Below, one piece after another: positions 43,680 through 51,501 of a stretch of 64,000 bases of DNA. The stretch's first letter is position 1. Each line of letters opens with the position of its first letter. The translations under genes were made by a program, and so were the position numbers. The DNA comes from Donghicola eburneus. GTDB taxonomy: Bacteria; Pseudomonadota; Alphaproteobacteria; Rhodobacterales; Rhodobacteraceae. The stretch covers positions 434,001 through 498,000 of the forward strand of contig NZ_FOXY01000001.1 of the NCBI RefSeq assembly GCF_900115865.1, written 5' to 3'. A model generated the notes under the pieces. That model did no database searches, was not told the origin of the DNA, and saw nothing but the letters and a program-made list of their open reading frames with translations.

Positions 43680-44093
43680 ATGGCAACCGAAGCATTCGAA
43701 GCAATTGTCGAGGATTTCGAGTTTCTGGAGGATTGGGAGGACCGGTACCGCATGGTTATCGAAATGGGCAAGGACATGGCCCCGATGGACGATGCGCTCA
43801 AGGTGCCCGCGACCAAGGTGGACGGCTGCGCCAGCCAAGTATGGATCCACCCAGAGGTCAAAGAGGGCCGTTTCGATTTCCAAGGCGACAGTGACGCGAT
43901 GATCGTTCGCGGTCTGATCGCCTTGTTACACACGCTCTATTCCGGATTGCCACCGGCCGAAGCCGCGCAGGTCGATGCCAAGGCGGAACTGACACGTCTG
44001 GGACTCGAGGAAAACCTGTCCTCGCAGCGGTCAAATGGCCTGCGTGCCATGATCCAGCGCCTCAAGGAAAGCAGCGCAGCGGCAGCAACCTAA
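43680..44093 (+). CDS. sufE: SufE-family sulfur acceptor protein
   Basis: 137 residues from the ATG at 43680; the frame extends upstream without a good start. SufE accepts persulfide from a cysteine desulfurase for Fe-S cluster assembly. The active-site cysteine is in VDGCASQVWI, with the usual D-x-x-Y-R and RGLIALLHTLYSG segments. It stands alone rather than in a suf operon. Its stop overlaps the convergent DUF1638 gene by 4 bases. Confidence 0.93.
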   Translation: MATEAFEAIVEDFEFLEDWEDRYRMVIEMGKDMAPMDDALKVPATKVDGCASQVWIHPEVKEGRFDFQGDSDAMIVRGLIALLHTLYSGLPPAEAAQVDAKAELTRLGLEENLSSQRSNGLRAMIQRLKESSAAAAT

Positions 44094-44737
44094 GCGCTGC
44101 CGACAAATTCCTGCATTTCATTGGCCAGATCGCCATATCCAGTGAAGCGCCGTTCGAATGGCAAGCCCAAGCGCGCGGCGCAGTCTTCGGCTTTAGCCGT
44201 CAGGACCGGATCATCGGTTTGCGCTTGGTAGACCAGCTTTTCGTAGTTTCCGAAGTACATGTCCTTGAGCGATGGATGTTTGTCGAGCCCAAGGGGTTTC
44301 CAGACAAAAGCATCGAATTGGCGGACCAGAAAATCCGTTAGGTAGAACGCTGTGAATTCGTCCCGCGCTGCAAAGGCTGCGTTCCCTTCGAAAAAGCTGT
44401 AGCAATGCGGGCCGCGGAGCATCTCGACGCCGAGCTCTGCGCATGTCGCCTGCAGCAGACCGCCGGTCCCACAGTCCGCATAGAGCACATAAATCGTGTC
44501 ATAGGACGCGCGGTGTTTCTCAACAGCGGCGCTGACGGCTGCGGGAATCTTTTCCGGCGTATTGTGCAGAATCGCGGGCAAGCACGTGACGGTGATGTGC
44601 GACCAGCCGTTGCCCTGGCAAATGGCCAGAACCTCGCGGGCCAAGGCGCCACAGGCTATCAGCAGAACCGATTTGGTGCCTGTCTGCAGGGCAACATCAG
44701 AGTAAATGAGGTCGGAATCATTTGGCGTGATCGCCAT
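44090..44737 (-). CDS. DUF1638 protein
   Basis: 215 residues, DUF1638. The N-terminal half has a Rossmann-like start (SVLLIACGALAREVLAICQ), LPAILHNTPEKIP, and YVLYADCGTGGLL with conserved cysteines; the C-terminal half contains HCYSFFEGNAAFAA. DUF1638 genes are recurrent neighbours of corrinoid-dependent methyltransferase modules in bacteria. Here a corrinoid protein and a homocysteine methyltransferase are 3 kb away on the same strand. The function is not known to me; a cobalamin-module helper such as an activator is an inference from context. Confidence 0.85.
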   Translation of the reverse strand: MAITPNDSDLIYSDVALQTGTKSVLLIACGALAREVLAICQGNGWSHITVTCLPAILHNTPEKIPAAVSAAVEKHRASYDTIYVLYADCGTGGLLQATCAELGVEMLRGPHCYSFFEGNAAFAARDEFTAFYLTDFLVRQFDAFVWKPLGLDKHPSLKDMYFGNYEKLVYQAQTDDPVLTAKAEDCAARLGLPFERRFTGYGDLANEMQEFVGSA

Positions 44738-44765
44738 GGGCCACCTGTGCGCGGATAAATCTGGA

Positions 44766-45887
44766 TCACGACGCTAAGGCAAACTCCGACGGCTTCCAAG
44801 GTGTGGTCGCGACCACATCGCGCAGGATTGCGGCAACCTCGTGCCGCTTCATCACAAAGCGCGCGGTTGTCCCGTACGCGGCAGGACGATCAACCAATTC
44901 GGGGAAGAGGCTGAGGACCTCGATCCGCGCTTCGTCGGTCAGGCAGGTCATCGCATAGTCGCCGGGATGAAAGCTTTCGGCCAGAACGCCGTTGGCCAGT
45001 ACGATCTGATGACGGTCGAACATCATGTGCATGTAGGTGACTTTGGCCTGCGGCGCGACACGCACATCCGCACCGTTCACCATATGCTTGGCCATCGCCA
45101 GACCCTCTTCTTCGCCCAAGTGCAGGGCGAGCGATGCCCCGAAAAGGTACATCCGGTGGTTTGGAGAAACCTTGAGAACCCGCTCAGACCCTAGGCTGCC
45201 CGCCGCAAACTCGATGGGGGCCAGATCGCCCGTGCCGTCGACGTCTTTGCTGCCGATCCAGCGCAGGGGCTGTAGACCGTCATCCATCGTCCAGATCATG
45301 TCACCGGGGCGCAAATCCTCGATTGGGCGTTCGCCGTTGGAGGTCAGGATCATAGTGCCTTTGGTGAAGCACGTCACGAATTCAAAGGTTTGGCGGTCTT
45401 CGTTCAGGCCAAGAGAGGAGTCATTTTCGAGCGAGTCCAGCGTGACCATCCGAATGCCGCGATATTCGAGGTAGGTCTGGTCTTGGTTTTCGCTGTATTC
45501 GGGCGCGAGAAAGGTGTTGCCATACCGATCTTGGAACACAACAGCCGTGATCTGGGCTGTTTCGCCGTTCATGTAGGTCAGGGTTGCGTTGTAGACGACG
45601 GTCGAGTCCATCTCGAGCACATAAGACGTCCCATCCTGTGCAGTCACTCGGAAGTCGTCGTAAGTATCGCCCCGGCCGGAGTTGTCCGTGCGGTAGTACC
45701 CGTTTTGGTTCGAAACCTTGGAAAACTCGTAGTAGCTGTCTTGGATCGGCGCGTCCTGCGAGCCGAAGGTCATCCCGACCAAAGCATCCGCATTTTCCGC
45801 AACATAGTTGCCCTCGTTGGTATCGAGGTCGACCAGATTGCCCAGAAATAGAACGTTAAACGTCGTCGCCACAACGGAAACTCGCAC
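44766..45887 (-). CDS. Hint-domain protein, copy 1
   Basis: 373 residues. Residues about 1-190 are an Asp/Asn-rich beta region (LDTNEGNYVAENADALVGMT, DRYGNTFLAPEYSE). A Hint (hedgehog/intein) domain begins at VTCFTKGTMILTSNGERPIE, with DLRPGDMIWTMDDGLQPLRW and PNHRMYL as block B-like elements; the later LVHLMFDRHQIVLANG-like MHMMFDRHQIVLANG has the repeated His. The Cys nucleophile is present, but there is no sign of an extein after it. The start is GTG at 45887; GTG at 45872 aligns better with copy 2. Such stand-alone Hint proteins are common in roseobacters and may be secreted; they have no settled function. Confidence 0.85.
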   Translation of the reverse strand: MRVSVVATTFNVLFLGNLVDLDTNEGNYVAENADALVGMTFGSQDAPIQDSYYEFSKVSNQNGYYRTDNSGRGDTYDDFRVTAQDGTSYVLEMDSTVVYNATLTYMNGETAQITAVVFQDRYGNTFLAPEYSENQDQTYLEYRGIRMVTLDSLENDSSLGLNEDRQTFEFVTCFTKGTMILTSNGERPIEDLRPGDMIWTMDDGLQPLRWIGSKDVDGTGDLAPIEFAAGSLGSERVLKVSPNHRMYLFGASLALHLGEEEGLAMAKHMVNGADVRVAPQAKVTYMHMMFDRHQIVLANGVLAESFHPGDYAMTCLTDEARIEVLSLFPELVDRPAAYGTTARFVMKRHEVAAILRDVVATTPWKPSEFALAS

Positions 45888-45963
45888 TAAAGTTAATCAG
45901 TACGTCCGGAGGTATTAACTAATTGTGGCTAAATTTAGGAAAGATGCATTTACGTTTTTGCAA

Positions 45964-47046
45964 TTAGTGCATGAGGGCGGGTGTCGTAGCGTCAGTCTTG
46001 GGTTTTAGCATGCTCTGAACAAGCTTTGCTTCGTATCCTCGCAACACTGGACGGGCGACTTCGCCAAAGCCGTCGGCGCCAAAGAACCTAATCTCCGGAA
46101 ATAAAGAGATGATTTCCGATTGGCTCGCGCGAGAGAGCATGGACCACGACTTGTCACCGGGGTGGAAGCTTTCGCTTGGCATCCCTTCAGCATAGATGAT
46201 TTCGTGCCTGTCAAAGAGCAGATGCACGTAGGTGACACTCCCGCCGGCCTGCAAGATGATGTCACTTCCGGTAACAAGATTTTTGGCCGCGGTCAGGGCC
46301 TCTCTTGCGCCAGAGACGAGTTCGGTCTGCCAACCGGACAGCAGCACGCGATGTTGCTGTGACAGGCTGATCGCGCGTTTGTTGCCCATGGCGCCCGCCG
46401 AGAAGCGAACGGGGGCAAAGGCGCCGGAGGCCTCGACCTCTTTCTTGCCGATCCAGCGCAGGGGTTGCAGGCCGTGATCCACGGTCTTGACCAGATCGCC
46501 TGCGCGCAGGGTTTCGACAGGGCGCTCGCCCGTCGCTGTCTCAATCAGCGTTCCAGCGGTAAAACACACCGCGTAATTCCACGTCTGACGGTCGGCAGTC
46601 ATGCCGTTGTAGTCCGACTTGTTGACGGAGTTCAGCGTGAGCGACCGGATCGGTTTGACCTCGAGCTGGTCTTGTGAGGGGCCTGCGCCAGAAAACGGCG
46701 CCATATACGTTTCGCCGTTGGTGTCTTGAAACACCGCGACGACCATATCCGCCGTCGTCCCATCGACATAAGTGATGGTGGCATTGTAAGCGACGATCGC
46801 GTCGAAGTTGGCTTGATTGGTGCCGTCGACCGTAAAGGGCTCGGTCGCTTCCCAGTTGTCCTGATTGTAGTAGTCGCCGGTAAATCCAGCCGGCGCGATC
46901 TCGACAAAGTCGTTTACCAAAGCGTCATTTTCGCCGCCAAAGGTCATGCCAACAAGCGCGCCTGCATTTTCGGCGCTATAGTTCCCTTCGGTCGGGTCGA
47001 TCAGCGCATGCTGGCCCAGATAGATCGCATTGAAGGTTGTAGACAT
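45964..47046 (-). CDS. Hint-domain protein, copy 2
   Basis: 360 residues with the same layout as copy 1: an N-terminal region (STTFNAIYLGQHALIDPTEG, GALVGMTFGGEND, ATITYVDGTTADMVVAVFQD) and a Hint domain starting at AVCFTAGTLIETATGERPVE with DLVKTVDHGLQPLRWIG, QHRVLLSG and LLFDRHEIIYAEGMPSESFH. The two proteins align over their full length without being near-identical, so they are an older tandem duplication. It lies upstream of copy 1, and both lie downstream of the corrinoid protein. No signal peptide is seen in either, so export, if any, would be through another route. Confidence 0.87.
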   Translation of the reverse strand: MSTTFNAIYLGQHALIDPTEGNYSAENAGALVGMTFGGENDALVNDFVEIAPAGFTGDYYNQDNWEATEPFTVDGTNQANFDAIVAYNATITYVDGTTADMVVAVFQDTNGETYMAPFSGAGPSQDQLEVKPIRSLTLNSVNKSDYNGMTADRQTWNYAVCFTAGTLIETATGERPVETLRAGDLVKTVDHGLQPLRWIGKKEVEASGAFAPVRFSAGAMGNKRAISLSQQHRVLLSGWQTELVSGAREALTAAKNLVTGSDIILQAGGSVTYVHLLFDRHEIIYAEGMPSESFHPGDKSWSMLSRASQSEIISLFPEIRFFGADGFGEVARPVLRGYEAKLVQSMLKPKTDATTPALMH

Positions 47047-47171
47047 GACACTCGTGCTCCCAGAATATCTTTATTCTGATAATGATTAACGACTTGTGAA
47101 TGTTATATTTTATCGTTGCTTAGAGCATCACTTTGGTGGTGTCAAAGGTATGTAAAACTTACATAACGCGC

Positions 47172-47201
47172 AAAAAGAAAACCGCGCTTTTGCAAGCGCG
47201 G
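47172..47201 (-). terminator. Terminator after the corrinoid protein gene
   Basis: On the minus strand CCGCGCTT / AAGCGCGG with a 4-nt loop followed by TTTTCTTTTT. It closes the methyltransferase-corrinoid transcript 34 bases past the stop and separates it from the Hint genes. Confidence 0.88.
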
Positions 47202-47235
47202 CTTTTAATCAAAACCATTTTAGCGTGGATGACGC

Positions 47236-47934
47236 TTAGGCGTTCATCTGGTTGTGACGACGCGCGATAAAGTCTTTGGCCATCTCGACCGCAACGGCTG
47301 CGTCGCGGCAGTAGCCGTCAGCGCCGATCGCCTTGCCGAACTCTTCGTTCAGGGGTGCACCACCGACCAGAACGATGTAGTCGTCGCGGATGCCTTGCTC
47401 CTGCATGGTGTCGATCACGACCTTCATGTATGGCATGGTGGTGGTCAGCAGAGCGGACATGCCCAGAATGTCGGGCTTCTCGGCTTCCAGCGTCTCCAGA
47501 TAGGCTTCAACGGCGTTGTTGATGCCCATATCGACCACTTCAAAGCCAGCGCCTTCCATCATCATCGCAACAAGGTTCTTGCCGATGTCGTGGATGTCGC
47601 CTTTGACGGTGCCGATGACCATCTTGCCCATGCGCGGCGCGCCGGTTTCTGCCAGCAGAGGCTTCAGAATGGCCATGCCGCCCTTCATCGCGTTGGCGGC
47701 CAGCAGCACTTCGGGAACGAACAGGATGCCGTCGCGGAAATCGTGGCCCACGATGGTCATGCCTGCAACCAACGCTTTGGTCAGGATGTCGTAGGGGGCC
47801 CAACCGCGTTCGAGCAGAATGTTAACGGCCTCTTCGATCTCTTCCTTGAGACCGTCATAGAGGTCGTCCATCATCTGTTCGACCAGTTCCTCGTCATTCA
47901 GTTCCGAGAGGATGATGTCGTCTTCTTCCGACAT
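47236..47934 (-). CDS. Corrinoid (B12-binding) methyl-carrier protein
   Basis: 232 residues. An N-terminal helical B12 cap (about 15-95) and a Rossmann-like B12-binding domain with KGDIHDIGKNLVAMMM (D-x-H-x-x-G, His 115 as axial ligand), GMSALLTTTMPYMK and VLVGGAPLNEEFGKAIGADGY. It resembles MtaC/MtbC proteins and the B12 module of MetH. It lies downstream of a homocysteine S-methyltransferase gene on the same strand. It may be the cobalamin module of a split methionine synthase, or serve a methylamine/betaine demethylation system. Confidence 0.9.
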   Translation of the reverse strand: MSEEDDIILSELNDEELVEQMMDDLYDGLKEEIEEAVNILLERGWAPYDILTKALVAGMTIVGHDFRDGILFVPEVLLAANAMKGGMAILKPLLAETGAPRMGKMVIGTVKGDIHDIGKNLVAMMMEGAGFEVVDMGINNAVEAYLETLEAEKPDILGMSALLTTTMPYMKVVIDTMQEQGIRDDYIVLVGGAPLNEEFGKAIGADGYCRDAAVAVEMAKDFIARRHNQMNA

Positions 47935-48059
47935 GGCGCGTATCCTTGCAAAGAGATGGGGCCCGAAGGCGCTGCGATTTTCTTTGGTTTTACTGTCGTA
48001 AATCTGTGATCGGGCTGTGCATTTACGACATTCCCGATCACTTCACCGACTTCTGTTAA

Positions 48060-49076
48060 TTAGCTGCGACGACGGCTGCGGCGCGAACGGGCAGGTGCAT
48101 CGCTCTGGTCGCCTGTTCCGTCGCTGGCCGAAGAGAATCCGCCCATCTTTTCGGCGATATCTTCGAGCGTCGGACGCGGGCCTTTGGGTGTGTTTTCCAG
48201 CGCAGCGCGCATGGCTGCCAAATGCTCGGGCATGGTGCCACAGCATCCGCCGATAATCCGCGCGCCCATGTCCCGTGCCAGAACGGCGTACTGGCCCATC
48301 AACTCGGGGGTGCCGTCATAGTGGATGTGGCCATCGTGGTATTTGGGAATGCCCGCGTTGCCCTTGGCGATCACAGGGATTTCGGTGCCAGTCGCGACAA
48401 AGCCCGCCACGGTGCGCAGCAGGTCCGCCGCGCCAACGCCGCAGTTCGCGCCGAACGCCAGCGGCTTGTTGTCCAGCGCGTTCACCATGTCGACCATCGA
48501 TTGGCTGGTGACGCCCATCATGGTGCGGCCTGCGGTGTCAAAGCTCATGGTGCCACACCAAGGCATGCCCGCCAGCGCAAAGGCTTCGGCAGCAGCTTGG
48601 TATTCTTCGGGGGCAGAGATGGTTTCAAGCCATAGCACGTCCGCGCCGCCTTCCTTCAGGCCCTCGGCCTGTTCGTGGAACATCTCGACGGCGGCGGCAT
48701 GGGTCAGGGGCCCCATTGGTTCGAAAATCTCGCCGGTCGGGCCGACAGAGCCTGCAACGATCACGGGGCGGCCAGCGGCATCTGCCACTTCACGGCCGAG
48801 TTCAGCCGCCAGACGGTTCAATTCGCGCACACGGTTTTCAGCACTGTGCAGTTTCAGGCGCGAGGCATTGCCGCCAAACGAGTTGGTCAGGAAAATGTCG
48901 CTGCCCGCATTTACGGCAAGGCTATAGAGCTTTTTGATCTTTTCGGGCTCGTCGGCATTCCACAGTTCGGGGGCGTCGCCAGAAGACAGGCCCATATTGA
49001 ATAGGTTGGTGCCCGTCGCTCCGTCGGCCATCAGCCAGTCACGTTCATAAAGCAGTTTGGTCAGCGCATCGGTCAT
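48060..49076 (-). CDS. Homocysteine S-methyltransferase-family protein (betaine-homocysteine type or MetH module)
   Basis: 338 residues. The (beta/alpha)8 homocysteine-binding domain has LMADGATGTNLFNMGL at its start, TNSFGGN, GSVGPTGEIFEPMG, CGVGAADLL and the late zinc ligands IIGGCCGTMPEHLAAM, with the earlier Cys in FGANCGVG. It is widely annotated as bmt (betaine-homocysteine methyltransferase). It is also the size and content of the N-terminal MetH module. With the corrinoid protein 125 bases downstream on the same strand, the MetH reading is credible. An arginine/serine-rich C-terminus (ARSRRSRRRS) follows the domain. Confidence 0.88.
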   Translation of the reverse strand: MTDALTKLLYERDWLMADGATGTNLFNMGLSSGDAPELWNADEPEKIKKLYSLAVNAGSDIFLTNSFGGNASRLKLHSAENRVRELNRLAAELGREVADAAGRPVIVAGSVGPTGEIFEPMGPLTHAAAVEMFHEQAEGLKEGGADVLWLETISAPEEYQAAAEAFALAGMPWCGTMSFDTAGRTMMGVTSQSMVDMVNALDNKPLAFGANCGVGAADLLRTVAGFVATGTEIPVIAKGNAGIPKYHDGHIHYDGTPELMGQYAVLARDMGARIIGGCCGTMPEHLAAMRAALENTPKGPRPTLEDIAEKMGGFSSASDGTGDQSDAPARSRRSRRRS

Positions 49077-49226
49077 TATGTGTCGTCCTGTGTGTTCGTT
49101 TTCCAGCGGGTGCCACGGATTGGCGACGGGATCAAATCTGAAATCGTCATAAACATCATGAAGGGGTTGCCGCCATACCGGAAAACGACACTCGGTCTGG
49201 GGTGTCGCGCTTGTGATGGGCTGGCG

Positions 49227-49553
49227 TCAGGCGCCGTCGTCTACCTTTTGCCGGGCGGTGGCGTCGATCGCGTCCATCTTGACCGCCAAGGTTGCCGCAG
49301 AAATGGCGTCCTGTAGATCATCGCTCAGGCGATCCAAGAGTGTATCACATTGATCCAGGTCGCGCGGCGCACAGACCTGATCGTGAACAATGCTGTTGAC
49401 ATAGTCCTGCGCCTCGGGGCCCGTTTTGCCCATCAGGTCCGCAGCCCAAGCCGCCATCATGCGGCTGCGCAATGCCGACACGCGGAACGCTTTGTCCTCT
49501 TCGTAGGCGAAACGCGCTTCAAACGCGCGCTGGCGGTCATCAAATAGTCCCAT
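49227..49553 (-). CDS. F1-ATPase inhibitor subunit zeta (DUF1476)
   Basis: About 108 residues from the ATG at 49553 (MGLFDDRQRAFEARFAYEED); the longer open frame to 49730 overlaps purC and was rejected. DUF1476 is the alphaproteobacterial zeta subunit, first described in Paracoccus, a nucleotide-binding regulator whose N-terminus blocks ATP hydrolysis by F1. The N-terminal inhibitory helix and the four-helix bundle region (SRMMAAWAADLMGKTGPE ... DALLDRLSDDLQ-like LLDRLSDDLQDAI) are visible. GGAGGA precedes the start. It is divergent from purC and not near the atp operon. Confidence 0.9.
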   Translation of the reverse strand: MGLFDDRQRAFEARFAYEEDKAFRVSALRSRMMAAWAADLMGKTGPEAQDYVNSIVHDQVCAPRDLDQCDTLLDRLSDDLQDAISAATLAVKMDAIDATARQKVDDGA

Positions 49554-49716
49554 CGGGTCCTCCTGTGTGCTGCCTGAAAAGCCTAGCATGTTAGCGCCCT
49601 GATTCCGCCTGACTGCATGGATAGGTGACACCCCGTCTTGCGACATTCCAAGGCTTGCTCTATGAGGGCGCTTTAAGGCCCTTGTTCGGGCCAAACTCAG
49701 GAGACCGACACAGCTC

Positions 49717-50475
49717 ATGGCACGGCGCACGAAAATCTACGAAGGCAAGGCGAAAATTCTGTACGAAGGCCCCGAGCCGGGCACTATCGTTCAGTATTTC
49801 AAAGACGACGCCACCGCTTTCAATGCCGAGAAGAAGGACGTGATCGACGGTAAGGGCGTGTTGAACAACCGTCTGTCCGAGTTCTTTATGACCGGCCTGA
49901 ACAATATCGGTGTCCCGACGCACTTCTTGCGTCGTCTGAACATGCGCGAGCAGCTCTGCCGTTCTTGCGAGATCATTCCTCTGGAAGTGATCGTCCGCAA
50001 CTACGCGGCTGGCTCGCTCTCCAAGCGTTTGGGGATCAAAGAGGGCACGCCGCTGCCCCGTCCCATCGTGGAATACTGCTACAAAGACGACAAGCTGGGT
50101 GATCCGCTGGTGTCCGAAGAGCACATCGCGGCCTTTGGTTGGGCCAGCCAGCAGGACATGGACGACATCGTCAGCCTTGCGCTCCGCGTCAACGACTTCA
50201 TGTCGGGCGTGATGATGGCCGTCGGCATCCGTCTGGTGGACTTCAAGATCGAGATTGGCCGCGTGTACGAAGGTGACTTCCAGCGTCTGGTCGTGGCGGA
50301 TGAAATCAGCCCCGATAGCTGCCGCCTCTGGGACCTGAAGACCGGCCAGAAGCTGGACAAGGACGTGTTCCGCCGCGATCTGGGCAGCCTGACCGATGCG
50401 TATGCCGAAGTGGCCCGCCGTCTGGGGATCATCCCCGAGGGCAACAACGGCACCGGCCCCGTAGCCGTCAACTAA
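49717..50475 (+). CDS. purC: Phosphoribosylaminoimidazole-succinocarboxamide synthase
   Basis: 252 residues. It joins CAIR and aspartate using [33 protein letters not shown] at the N-terminus (Gly-rich loop and K), [21 protein letters not shown] and IDFKIEIG-like [10 protein letters not shown] are present, with [12 protein letters not shown]. It precedes purS and purQ by about 90 bases, with a hairpin in between. Confidence 0.96.
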   Translation: MARRTKIYEGKAKILYEGPEPGTIVQYFKDDATAFNAEKKDVIDGKGVLNNRLSEFFMTGLNNIGVPTHFLRRLNMREQLCRSCEIIPLEVIVRNYAAGSLSKRLGIKEGTPLPRPIVEYCYKDDKLGDPLVSEEHIAAFGWASQQDMDDIVSLALRVNDFMSGVMMAVGIRLVDFKIEIGRVYEGDFQRLVVADEISPDSCRLWDLKTGQKLDKDVFRRDLGSLTDAYAEVARRLGIIPEGNNGTGPVAVN

Positions 50476-50481
50476 TACTCG

Positions 50482-50506
50482 TGGCGCTGGGGTCCCCTCA
50501 GCGCCA
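50482..50506 (+). terminator. Hairpin between purC and purS
   Basis: TGGCGCTG / CAGCGCCA arms around GGGGTCCCCT, a further short inverted repeat, followed by TTTGACTTTA. Probably a partial terminator or attenuator between purC and purSQ. Confidence 0.5.
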
Positions 50507-50566
50507 TTTGACTTTACCAAAGACTGACGGGGCCATGCCCCCAAGCGACATGCCGAGGAGACTGCC

Positions 50567-50797
50567 ATGAAGGCGCGCGTTCATGTGATGCTGAAAGAAG
50601 GGGTTCTGGACCCGCAAGGCGAGGCTGTGCGCCACGCTCTTGGTGCATTGGGCTTTGACGGCGTTGGCGGTGTGCGTCAGGGCAAAGTGATCGAGCTGGA
50701 TCTGCCCGAAGGCACCACCGAAGAGACCGTGACCCAGATGTGCGAACAGCTGCTGGCAAACACCGTGATCGAAAAATACGAGATCGAGCTGGTCTGA
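50567..50797 (+). CDS. purS: Phosphoribosylformylglycinamidine synthase subunit PurS
   Basis: 76 residues. Small accessory subunit that joins PurQ and Pur[38 protein letters not shown] and [14 protein letters not shown] are typical. AGGAGACTGCC precedes the ATG. The stop overlaps the purQ start (TGATG). Confidence 0.95.
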   Translation: MKARVHVMLKEGVLDPQGEAVRHALGALGFDGVGGVRQGKVIELDLPEGTTEETVTQMCEQLLANTVIEKYEIELV

Positions 50798-51465
50798 TGC
50801 GCGCAGCAGTCATCACCTTTCCCGGATCGAACTGTGACCGCGATCTCGCGGTTGCATTCCAGAGCGCTGGCGCGGAGGTTGTTCGCGTTTGGCACAAGGA
50901 TGCAGAGCTGCCCGCAAATGTCGACGTGATTGGCATTCCTGGCGGTTTTTCGTTCGGTGACTATCTGCGTTGCGGCGCGATTGCGGCGAACTCGCCGGTC
51001 TGCCGCGCCGTCGTCGATCACGCGAACCGCGGCGGCTATGTGCTTGGGATCTGTAATGGTTTTCAGGTTCTGACCGAGACCCGTCTGGTTCCCGGCGCGC
51101 TGATCCGCAACACCAACCTCAAGTTCGTGTGCAAGCCTGTTGGCCTGAAGGTCGAGAATGCGGAAACTGATTTCACCAGCGGCTACGCGGCTGGCGCTGA
51201 AATCACCATTCCCGTCGCGCACCACGATGGCAACTACCGCGCCGATGACGAGCTGCTGGCTCGACTGCAGGGCGAAGGTCAGGTGGCATTCACCTACACC
51301 GACAACCCCAATGGGTCGGCTGGCGACATCGCCGGTGTCTTTTCCGAGAACCGCCGCGTTCTGGGGATGATGCCGCACCCCGAGCGGGCGATTGAGCCTT
51401 TGCAAGGAAGTGCCGATGGACAGGCGCTTTTCCGCACACTGATCGACGGCTTTGTTTCTGCCTGA
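50797..51465 (+). CDS. purQ: Phosphoribosylformylglycinamidine synthase subunit PurQ
   Basis: 222 residues from the ATG at 50797. Class I glutamine amidotransferase supplying ammonia to PurL. The N-terminus [14 protein letters not shown], the nucleophile Cys in [13 protein letters not shown], the cap [10 protein letters not shown] and the catalytic His-Glu pair in [11 protein letters not shown] are all present. purL is not in the window. Confidence 0.97.
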   Translation: MRAAVITFPGSNCDRDLAVAFQSAGAEVVRVWHKDAELPANVDVIGIPGGFSFGDYLRCGAIAANSPVCRAVVDHANRGGYVLGICNGFQVLTETRLVPGALIRNTNLKFVCKPVGLKVENAETDFTSGYAAGAEITIPVAHHDGNYRADDELLARLQGEGQVAFTYTDNPNGSAGDIAGVFSENRRVLGMMPHPERAIEPLQGSADGQALFRTLIDGFVSA

Positions 51466-51501
51466 CTTGAGGCTCAGGGGGGCTTGGCATAGTCTTTGAC
51501 C

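Noticed and set aside
49077-49226. SAM or SAH riboswitch upstream of the homocysteine methyltransferase
   Set aside because: The expected conserved cores of SAM-II and SAH riboswitches were not found in this leader.
49554-49730. Long N-terminal extension of the DUF1476 frame
   Set aside because: It would overlap the purC start; the family begins at MGLFDDR with a good GGAGGA site.
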